Below are positions 24,801 to 36,800 of a stretch of DNA of 64,000 bases, one piece after another. Both the position numbers and the translations under genes were made by a program. The first letter of the stretch is position 1; every line of letters begins with the position of its first letter. The notes beneath the pieces are model-generated. The model was not told the origin of the DNA. It was given only the letters and a program-made list of their open reading frames with translations, and searched no databases. This DNA is from Actinernus sp. WN-2022 (taxonomy: Eukaryota > Cnidaria > Anthozoa > Actiniaria > Actinernidae). Where the stretch lies: contig JAOWCC010000936.1 of NCBI GenBank assembly GCA_030867875.1, positions 14,516,095 through 14,580,094 on the forward strand, given 5' to 3'.

Positions 24801-27800
24801 TTGAAGGTTTGCCTAATTAAGGAAAGCAAAAATTTGTAATTTGCTACACAAATGGTTCAGTTATTCGTTAATAGAGCGTAAATTGTATGGTTAGTATTCA
24901 TATGTGATTCAAATCCAAGGATGTTTTGTATAAGTACGGGCTGCTAATGTGTTAAATGTCCTGCCATGCAGTCTAAAGTACATCCAGAATACAGGCTGCC
25001 GGACTACAATCCCTAGCCTACGTAACATCCGAATGAACGAAACCCTGGTTAAATTTAACCGCAGGGACTATCTATTATAAAGCAAATAAAATATGTATTT
25101 TACCTTCCTATGGACTATCATAAAAATAATGCACTTTCGAGGACTTGAAAAGCTAATGTGTTTACACGCGTTCCGCGCAGCTTTTCAAGACCTCGACCAT
25201 CTATTTTTTTATAGAACATGACATATCATATTTACATTTGTCAAATAGTTGTCCACTTACACAGGACTTCAATGTTTTCTGTCACTGGTCCTTTACCATC
25301 TACTCCATTCATGGCATAACATGAGTAGTTATCAGCCTCTTTGTACGTCACACCGGAACCAGACCTCAGGTACAAATGGCTGCTGACGTTCGTTTCTGTT
25401 AGATTCCTTTGTAGGATGGTTGTATTCACCACAGGGGTCCCATGTTTTCTCCAACTTATAATGGGTAGTGGAAATCCTTGACCATAACAATGTAACGTAA
25501 CATTTCGTTTCCCAAGGTAAAGTATGTATTGACTTGATGGAACAAAAATACTTGCCGGTACTGTAAATAACAAAATAATTGGTCGTTTAGCAGCCAATGT
25601 TATGAAGGACGAACGATGCTGTGTCTGTACGCTACAATGGCTGAGGTCACACTCGCCAAAGTTTACTGTAGTAAAGCGCTATTTACTATAGTAAACCCTT
25701 TTTCGAATGTGTCATCCTTTCCGTAGTTTACCATAGTAAACATCTGGTTAATTACGATAGAAACGGCGGGAGGATGAAAATAAACTTTACTGCAGTAAAT
25801 ATATCTGAAAAGGGTGGGTATTTCTCGTAGTTAATCTAAACCTTGTTGATTTAGGTAACATTTGTCAACTTTTTTGAAGCGTTTATCAGAAAAGTGCAAT
25901 CACGTACTCTGCGAACAGAAATAGATTTATTCCCGTTCAGTCATTGCGTGCATGCGATCACAGTTAGGAGGATTTTAACATGCATCAGTCACCTCGTGAG
26001 CTATAGTTTCTTCGATGTACAGCGACAGGGATGTAGCAGTAAATCCAAGGCACGTTTGCATATTTTTCCTTTCATCTAACCATAGTTAAAGTACATATGA
26101 GCCATGGGAGTATTCGTATACCAATACATCTCTGAATGTTTTGGAGTACCTCTGTGAAAAAAGTTTTTTTCTCTAGACAGAATAGTGAATGTTCTATGCT
26201 TCTTCAAAGTCGCTCTAAAGTAACCTTTCCTGACCCAACGCCGCGCAATCAAGGGTCAAGGGTCGAGTCCTTAAAGTACGTCATACCGAGAATGATATGC
26301 CCTTTACTGGGTTTATAATTGATTAATTCAATTAGTTTTTTCGCAGGTCCATCAATTGGAACGTCTTGCGAAGTAGAGCTCCAGTTGTGACGTAATTTAA
26401 GGACTCGACCCATGACCCTTGCTTACGCGGCGTTGGGACAGGAAAGCCGGTCACTTTTGAGCGACTTTGAAGAAGCGTAGAACATTCACTATTCTGTCTA
26501 GAGAAAAACTTTTTTCACAGAAGTATTCAACACCATTCAGAGAATTATTGGTATACAAAAACACTCAGGGCTCATATGCACTTTAATAGAGTGAAATGGT
26601 TAGGAAATCCGGCAAATTTCAAAGGGGCTAACAACGGCGTTGCGATTTATGTTGGAAGGGGGTAAGTCAAAAGATTGTGCACGGTCATAGTTCATTAGCG
26701 TCCCCTGAACGACTGAACCCACACGTTTCTATCGACTGATTGATTAACATATTGGAATTTCTATTGTGTTTTGTGCACGGTAATAAGCGAACAAAGACAT
26801 AAAACAAAGAAGGTCGCTGGGTTTCATAACCAATCCACTCTATTAACTATGATCTAACAGATGTTTCTATACTTGACATTCAAAGGCAATCATTAATTTT
26901 GGTTACAGAAAAACTGCGATATTCATTCAGCAATTCACTCTGTTCACTGCAATCTTGCTTTCTTCAACCTCTTTCTAATTGAATTATTTCGGCTATAGAG
27001 GCACAAAGCCTGCAGATTGTAACGCAAAGAAGAGATCAGAGAATTAAAAGCACATTACAGATACATGTACGGCATCAGTTACATACACAAAATCAGTCTG
27101 ACTCAACAAGTCCACAAATATAGTGAAAAGTAATCCTTGAAACTGTGAAATCTTGTTTCCAGAGCGTGAAAAGCCGCGGCCGGGTTACGATAGATACGTC
27201 TCTTCGAACCATCCTTGATGCCCATGCTTAGCTTAGCGCGCGTAAGTCTTCCGAACTCACGAAGGCGAAGTTGTCTAAATTGGAAAATTGCTCTTAATAC
27301 AATGGATAGAGTTAACTGCAATTGTCAAGTTTGCCTTGAAATGTATACATAGAGTAAACATTAAAATGAAGCGAATTCTGTTAGCTCTCCTAGAGAGCAT
27401 AATGAGTAAAGAAGAACGTTCACGTTTCATCGTTAAGCTCGGCGAATGACCTTTGCGAATGCCTGTAAATTTGAAGGTTAAAATTAGCGTAGAACAATAA
27501 TTTGTGATGAACAATAACGACAAATAGACTGTGTTTGTTTCGGAACTATCGGCTGATAGTTTCCCTTGGAAATTTGATGTTCTTAAAACTAGCATATAAG
27601 CCATCGAACGTTCATTCCATCTAAATCGATCTCTTCGCGGCTACTGTTTTCATTTGATATGGCAATATGTGCACAGTCTAAAGAAAAATACTTACAGTAC
27701 GTCCGAAACACTACTGTCGAACTCCATAATCCTTCTCCGATGGAACTGAGAGCAACAACTCTCACGTTGTATCGTGTATATTGTCTTAACGCTGTAATTG

Positions 27801-30800
27801 GAGTGACATGTGTTCTGTTTACTTGATTCTTTGTCACGTTCACTTCGTTTGAGATATTGTGACCTGCCACACTGTACTGAACTCTGTAGAACAAAATAGA
27901 GCCGTCTCCTGGATCGGGTGCATCCCAAGATACCTGTACTGACGTGGATCGAACATTTGAGATTACCGGCAAGGATGGTGCTGCTGGAAGCTCTAAAGGG
28001 AAGAAACAAATATCCAGTGAAAAGTTGCGTATTTGTCAGCAATTGGCCGTTTCTATTTTGATTGTATTTTAGCCTAACAAGAAGAACGCCGTATCTATGT
28101 ATTGTTTATCTATTAAACAACAGACGTATGCAAGCGAGAGAGTAGCGGACCTGCTACGACTTGCCTCCGGGCTAAGTTTTTCTTTATATCACGATCTACA
28201 TACGTGATATAAAGCGATGTAGAAGGTATTATTTAAACACGAAAAAAATTACATGTATATCTAAAAATATAAAATATCTAAAAGTTCAATTAAAATTTAT
28301 TTAAAAGTCCTAATACTCGCATGTATCAAACTATTCTTAGTTCTATCCGTCTTTAGGAAGGGTACGACAAAGGGATTTGATTTTCTTAGATCCTACCTGA
28401 ACAATGAAGTGTGTGTGATTTGTCAATGCTTATATCATGAAAACGTTTTAATGTTATTGTTTCACGAGATACACGCGAGAAAATCAAAGTCTCTGGCTTT
28501 GACAAAGTGCTAAAGTGCAAACCGAAAGGTCTTTGAAAACTCTTAATGTTCCGTACGTAGAACGTTTAGTTGTTTGATATGGTTTGATTGTATTTCATTC
28601 AAAAGTGATGTATGCCATCAAATTATTTTAATACTACAAACGTTTTAATGTAGTTGTCTTAACTGCATATTTTAAGTTTGATCTCATATCAACCCTTTCA
28701 CTGCTTTCAAAATTGTGTAGAGTTACAAATGAAATGAAATTCCGTTGATAATTTATCACTTACGCAGATAAATCTTCATGAAACACAATGAGGATATTTC
28801 ATTTCACGTTGAATCGAGTAGAATGAGTCACAGTATTGCTCCGTACAACATGAATTGTGGTCGTTCGCTTACAAAAACACCATACTTACGTATCTCTATA
28901 AATATATCAGTTGATTTCTCCACAGGTCCATTGTTAGTAAAATATCCATAGAACGCCTTACACGTATACGAAGAGCTGCATCGGATAACACGAGTTGACG
29001 GGTCCAGCCTGATACAACTGTAGTGAGCGTAGAAATACTCCGCAGTGGTGTAGTTAACTGTCAGTGTCGATGTAGCCGCATCGTCTGTATACGTAGGTTT
29101 ACTGGAAAACCTAGTGATGTCATGGTTTTTATTCAACCAACGAATATCAACAAATGGCTCCCCATACATTGTACAGGTAATGTCTGCTGATGACCCAGTT
29201 GTGGCTGTGAGATTCCTATTTACTACTAACTGTGTTATACGTGGTGAAACAACTGGAAAAAGGAAAGAAATCGTTTAATGAACGTACTCCAGGTAATACA
29301 AATGATGCATGGTAAGAGAAGAATTTTAAATGCCTTTACTATTATGCAAAGAAATCCAGAACATCTCTTTGTCATTAAGCAGTCTTGAAAAGCCGTAAAC
29401 AACGAAAACAAATGGTTTGTGTGAACTGTACGATTCAGGAAACAGTGACGTGAAGTAAATAGTTTCTTGGAATATTTATTCGACGAAACCTCCCTGAAAA
29501 TATATTTGATAAATAAAGAGTATTTAGAGTATAATAAAAGAACATCATTAACACAGAAAATGGGATGTTTATAAAATTTGAGCATTGTTGTACCTTTCCT
29601 AATATCCTGTCTTAGCTATCACCATACAACCCTCTTAAATTCATGATTTAAAGAATATCCTATAATATATACACCTACCGTTTTCGCAGCCATACACGTC
29701 AACTCTCATGCAAGTTTTGTTATTTGCTGTTTTTGGAATGATGCGAACAATTCGTGCCCCAATGGGCTCCGATAACCAGCTGACTTTCACGCGGTCTTTG
29801 TCTTTGTTTGCCTGAAAGGTTACCTTCGATAACACGATGAAATTGACATGAGAATGAAATTGCTATTTTCCTGTACAAAAAGAAATTCAAGATATTCTAC
29901 CGATTGAACGAATTCTAGGTAGTGCTTTCAACGGTCTATTTTGACCGTAATTTACAATATAATTTATCACATTTAAACTGTAGTTTAGAGGTGGAATGCA
30001 TTTTTCTTAAACAAAAATATTAATAAATCCCCAAGAAATAACCTTCATATTCAAAAATACCTAATATGAATAATTAAAATAATTTTCCAAGAGTTAACAT
30101 ATTTTAGTTAGCATTTTATATTTATAACCCTCTAACGATACCCTGCTGTCATAAATGGAGGTGTAGATGAGATCTTCACCTTGGTATGTTATCGTTAGAC
30201 AGCATGACGCGTTGAAAAGATAACTTACACCGATCACAAAGTATTATTCAGCAGGGGTAATATTTTGTTCAACCATTGACTCTATAATCTAAGATTTTGC
30301 ATTTAGAAGAAAATACATATAAATACATAATATGGACCATAAAACTTCCCTTACATAAACAAAATAAGTACCTTGTTCTTGTGCCATTTGGTTGCGTTAA
30401 ATCTAAACTGTAGTTCGAATGACGTAACCCAACTGTTACTAGTTCCAAGCCCCTGGGTTGCAACTCCAGTTATAGCTTTGGTCATTCCGAGGTCTATTTG
30501 TAAATAGGGGTCTGGTGACGATGAAATGCACCAAGCAGACTCGCCATAAAGACGGCTATGAGATGAACGGTGATTAATACCATGACTCGATGCCGTTGAC
30601 AGCTTATCATCCGGGACACTTCCATCCTCCACTCCGACTGACTTTCTGCATCCTGGTGGACAGTCGGCGATAAGAAAAATGTTAAATCGCCTAAATACAG
30701 TAAGCTCACTGAAAGTATCATCACTTCTGTTAAAGAAGTTAAAACTACAGGATCGGCTTGTTCGAAGCAAGAGTAAGTACTACCTAGGGGTTAAATAGCT

Positions 30801-33800
30801 AACCCGGGGTTAAACTGTACAGATTACAATTACATATTTAGCGCTAACCTAGGGATATAGTTGCCCTTGCTTCGTACAATAGGGTCCAGGAGAAACTCCA
30901 CTACTTAGACTAATTAGCAGTTGCTGACGTGAGTTATGCCCATAGCCAAAAGGTAGGGCACATTGGACAATATATTATAAACTGTTATTTCTACTGAAAA
31001 TATTGGTGTACAATGTACATGTAATTACAACATTATCACCTCAAGAAGTTGGCTTTTCATCCGCTGCTTCAGATCGAATTGCAATTTAAGAAAGTTCGTT
31101 TTTGAGGAGGAAGAAAACAGGAAAACCCGAAAACACCCTCAAAGTAAGGCTGAGATACCATCAAATTCAACCCAAATTATTTTAGTCCCTTTCGGAACCG
31201 ACCCGAGCATAGCGTGATAAGCGAAACCGTTAACCACGTCATCCCGACTCTCCTAATTATGTTTCAAAAGTACACGTACCTCAACGAATGTCTGTTTTAA
31301 TGTCACAAACCTGCCGCGTTTCGCTATGTCACGCCACACAGCGAAAAGAAAAGTAAGAAGAATGAAAATGAATAAATAAATAAAGGCATTAACATTACCT
31401 TGTACGACACCATATACTTCAACACGTAATTGCTTGTGAGTGTTGAACGTCAGAGGGTAGAACCTGATAAACTTAGCGGCTGTCACGTGTCCAAGGCTGT
31501 GCTTTACGACTGTGTTCCGGTCTGTATTTCCTTTAAACACCTTATATCATAACATATAATAAAGTACAAAGACTTTCAGCATCTTCTTCATGTAGGGAAA
31601 ACATAAAGCATATATTGCATGAGGTAGTTTCTGTGGATTGTCTAAACAACAGGAAATATTTCAGAATATCTCCAGTCTGCTTATGTCTTTGCTAACAATT
31701 GCCTATAGGATATTAATTTGTGCTTGCTTCTCGCTGATCCTTCCTATTCTCAGCAGAACATATTGTGCTGACAATACTTGGCTCACTTATTCTAACCATA
31801 GAGGATGCTTGTGACCTCTAAACCAAATAAACAAATTCCAACGAAGTCTGATGGAGCTTGTACTGTTCTCTTAGTTTGATGAATTCGGCGAGTTCGATAT
31901 CAGCTTAAAATGTTTCCAATCTCTTTGTTTTATGCGAGTTTTTCTCAGGCAATCGTAAGAGACATTTTGGCTTGTTAATTATTTGTTGTGTGTATTTTGT
32001 AGGGAAGCCAACTCTCTTCGGAAGCCATTTACACATTGTTTGCAGCCAAACGCCGTGCGTGCTAGGTGATGACGTGAACGTTTCAGTGATAGTCTACTGT
32101 CACTAAAGTTCCGACGTCAGACCTTATGTTATAGTGAGTATATTGCCGGATAGCAACGTTTCAATGTATTACATCATAATTACTGTAGCAGGAACGCCTA
32201 CTGACAAAACATAGCTATTCAATGGTAAACTCGTGGATGTTTCCAATCAGAGGTTATTGGTCGTTTTTTATACTAAGGTCGTTTTTAAACTTCCCTTCGT
32301 CGTATCGAAAAACGGTCTGAACTGGAGATAATATATCAACGCTACTTTATGAATATGAGAAAACATTGATATGTAAACATTTGATGGCAGGGGCACTTTA
32401 ATTTAATATGCCAATAATCTATCTTACAGAAACTTATCTGCACGCAAGTAAGCAAAATAAGTCATACAATAATGTACTATAATTAGAAGATGCGCAGTAG
32501 TTTCCATTTGAATACCATGCTAATAAAACAAGATTTGGGGGGGAAATACGCGTATATATCTCTTTATTTCGAAACAGCTCCATTAATTGGGAGTCTCCAA
32601 TATAGTTGTATTCATCTCTAAGTATTTCAAAAAAGCAGGTATTTTAAATTACGTTTGAATTGAGCTTTCGGTAGTACTTTAACAGAATATGGGATTCCAT
32701 TCCAGATTTGAGGTCCAATTCTTGAGAACGTCGTTCTTAATTTCTCTGTTCTTGAGTTTTTCATATAATAACAGTCATTTGTTGCAGAACGGGTTATATA
32801 CTTATGTGTTTGGCAGGTTTTCTTTAAAATGTTGAGAATGTTAAGTGGAGGCTGTTCGATCATGAACGTCATTCATTCAAGTTACTGAGAGATTGAAAGT
32901 ATAAGAACGATAAAGGAAGCGTGTTAGATTGAATGAAGAATGGTACAGCATGTTCTCTCATTTCAGCAAAATATATTAAGTGACGTACATGTACACGTTT
33001 TTGAAAAGGAAGGGGAAAAAATTAAGGAAAAAAATTAAGAAATGAATGTTTAATGAGTGTTTATAAATGTGATATAGAACTGGTCCCATTTCCAAAAAAT
33101 GTTAACTTTGATTTTCTCGGCCAAAATAAGTCGTATCGCCAAAATAGCTAAACAACATGACTCTACATCCAGAAGTTTAAGAATTCGAGTCCGTGTTGTA
33201 TCGGAGATATAGATTCTCGCCGAAGCGGCTCGTATCCATATCTACCGACACAACACGGCCTCTCGTTTTATAAATAGAACTTATAAGTGATCGGGCGCAT
33301 TGCCCACAAGGACAGATACCATAAGTTAGATAAGGTGTAATTAATGATCGGAATTTACTTAACAATTTTTGACTCTTTATTTGTTGTTACATTCTATTGT
33401 GTGTCAGTAAAGTACGTAACAATTTAGACGATTGATTATTCGGCTGCCATAAACCCTAACCCGAATATTAATTGTAAACCGAGAGCATATGTATTTGAAC
33501 TCTTAATCGGCGACATTAAGCTAAGGCTAGACTATAAATAAATTAGCTTTAAATTAAGACGTTTCTCTCTCTTCTCTTACGAAAGCACTCACAAATCAAA
33601 AACTTTAGCGAATAAATAGGTACATTTTGATTATGTTCATCGCTATTAAAAAAAGTATAATAATCAAATAAGTGAACTGGACTTACAATGAAAACGGAGT
33701 GCGATGAATATCTGAAACATTTTGTCAACTCCGTGCTAAACGCCACTAAATACCGGATAACTATCGATTGCCGAGGTCAACCTCGGGTTTTCGGGGTTCA

Positions 33801-36800
33801 GCTAACGAGTTACTGAGAGAGTGCAGAAGCCTCCCATCACAATAGAGTGGTAAAATGTGACGTCACAAATGTGCAACATTTTGATTTACAATTTTTGGAC
33901 CACCGAATCGGAACGAGCAATGTGACAGAACTCAGTGTACACACCAAAAATGAGGTATTAGGTGCGATGAATAGCGGCCGAGATTTTTTTGATACATTTT
34001 TGGTGTTAAAGAATATTTGGCATTCCAGTGCCCTTATCTCGAACGCTTTTCATTGTATACACCTCATTTTTGGTGTGTAAAGTGCTTTTACGTTAAAGGA
34101 GCTCAAATTTCTCGATTCGCCATTTTCGGTGCCCCGATAATGGCTCTGGAGAGGTTCTTGAAACAAATCCTATTTCACCAGTCTCACAGGGGCATACCAG
34201 TTGATTATTTATAGGGGAAAATGTTTCTTATTTCTTAAATGTTGTGTTCAGTCATATATTTCCGAATTTTCACCTGCCAGGAGAAGTATTTAACGTACTC
34301 TGGAGTCGCCTTTGGTCAGTGAGATTATTACTAGAGCCTGTACTGGAGTTAGCCGACTGTTTGATCGTAATTCCTACAGTTTATCCAAACCAGGGCCTTT
34401 CTACATTGGCTTGATCGGACCGCTTGACCTAAATGGCATGAAATTTAAAGGTCAGGAGAGCTGAGCCTTTTGCTAATCATCATGGAACACGTACAACATT
34501 TAAAGCAACTTGCTTTGACTGAAGACTCGAGTACGCGGTACACGCGCGGTACATGCAAAATTACAAATCTCGCAGTTTCTCTCTTAGTCTTATAGTCTTG
34601 GTTTTCTTATAGTCTTGGGCAACGCTGAGACAATTAAAGTAAGTAAAAGTGAAATGTTGTGTTGATATCTGCATGAGCGGCTGTAAAGTGGAAAACTATA
34701 TGTTTCTTTGCTGATGAATGAACTATTCAAGTGTCGCTGGGCGCTCACAGAACTGATTGATCGATATTTTTTTACCCAGCATATCCAATGTACGATTAGC
34801 GGAAGTCAAGGGGCTTTTAAACTGACACAAACCGGCTGAAATTCAGGCTAACAAACAACAATATAAGGTCGATTCTTCAAATTTGATTGCATTGGCGAGT
34901 CAAATGTGGTGTGGAGAAGGCATGGACCTTGAACACAAATAGAATGTGGCAAACAGTACTTCAACATTTCAAACCAGCATTTTGGCAGGGACAACCTAGC
35001 TCCTTTCTTTCGACGAAACGTGTTCTTGCATGCACAAGCATAGAAAGGAAAGAACTCTAAATGTATAACGCTATCGTTGAATTGATTAATTTTCTTGCCA
35101 CACGATCTGCATCGCTAGAACTTGGTCCAGAAGTTGGACAAGTTGGTTCGCTTGATCGAGCATGAGATCGATTGCTAGCATCACGTCGAGGAATTTTGAT
35201 CGGAGAACCGTAGTAATTCCGCTCATTCTATTGAAGTTTTTCAAGTATAAAGGCAACCGATCTCCCCGCCGATCTCGGCCATTCAGTTCAACCCGTAAAC
35301 TATACTTATAAACAGCCCGATATCACATTTTATGATTGGGAGCTGTCCGATTTCAAGTAGGTTCCCGTATGAAAACAATAACAGTGTCTCGCAATGCATC
35401 TTGGATGAATGCGCTCCTTTAATTGTTCTTTCTGAATCTGTGGTCAAATGTTGTTAAAGCGAACATTTATTATTTACGACGACATCACTTTAGTACTCTA
35501 TACCTCGTTCCTATGCTTCGCATCCATGATGTAAAAATAGCAAAATGCACTTATACTTCAAATACTCTACTAGGGTAGACTTTTGATTACACCAAAACAT
35601 GAAAGTTCCAATATAATTCTCAAACTCATTAATAATTCATGATATAGTGATCCAATGGAGGAACTGTATTTGGTCACATGCATGGGTCTTGATACCGGGT
35701 GAAACCCTTGTGTTTGATCATGGTTCCAACCCTAGTGATCAATATTTCTTAATCATCATATTCATGGCCACTAACTAATTACATACTGATAAACTACAAG
35801 TAAGGAGCGAAGAAGTAAAGAAATAAAGAATGACATAGAAAGAAAAAGTCTGCCTGCACTGGATTTCGAACCACGACCCTTCCGACTGCTTGCACTAACT
35901 CTTGTCCACTAACTCTTGTCCACTACTCTACTAGTACGCTAGTTGAAATCACTGCCATCAAAAAAGAATAATAAGCCATCTATTGAATAATTAGATACAA
36001 CAGTCAAACGGTAAACAATACTTGCTAATGAAGTTTGAAAAGAAACGCATGTAAATTGTCGGTTTTGCATTCACATGAGAAGACATGTCAAACACTCATT
36101 GTTCGTCTTTCATCAGGGATTCCAAATATTTCGAAAACAATAAAACCCTCGAGGCTACGCCTCTCGGGTTTCGTTTGTTTTCTCAATATTTGGAACCCCT
36201 GATGAAAGACTCCAATTCGTGTTTGACATAGTTCTTCAACATACCTTATCTGCACCGTTTTCCTGGTACGTTTGCCAGTCATCACCAGTAATAGACATCT
36301 CAACCTTGTAAGTCTTGCTCCATTCATCAGCTGCTCCTAATCCCTGAGTCGCTACTCCACACAGCAGATAAACTGAACCGAGATCAACCTCCAAATAGTC
36401 GTTGTCATTATTTGTTAGCTTCGTTGCCCATGCAAGAGGACTGTTCAATCTTCCCATCTTTGGCGCGTAATTGTCATTTAAAAACGTCGTTGCTCTCAAG
36501 CGATGATCTTTTATACTCCCACCATAATGAATTCCTACAGGTTCCTGTTCACAGACTGATAAAGTGGAAAGAGAAATTAAATGAAACCAACACGAACAGA
36601 AATGATTATAGTCCTAAAGTACTAAGGATTTAACTTAAAGAACTACCCTATGAAGATGTTCGTAATTTATCTGTAAACAGTAAGGGAACAACTTTAGGAA
36701 TCAATCTATGGAAATAGAAAACAATAATTTCTTTATGACTTTAAATGTGTAATCCATGAAAGCAAAACAAGACATAAAATGTGATAATGGAAATTATGAA

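Larger units (their letters stand above)
25561..27695. other. Intron E19/E20
   Basis: Contains a cluster of 16-bp palindromes (25.66-25.80 kb) and a 501-bp foldback element (26.09-26.59 kb). The stretch 26.6-27.6 kb shows nothing identifiable. Confidence 0.6.
31541..36244. other. Intron E14/E15, 4.7 kb
   Basis: Contains a broken LINE (32.57-33.37 kb), a foldback nested in it, a MITE (33.94 kb) and a composite repeat ending in a palindrome beside E14. The stretches 31.6-32.5 and 34.2-35.6 kb show nothing I can name. Confidence 0.6.
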
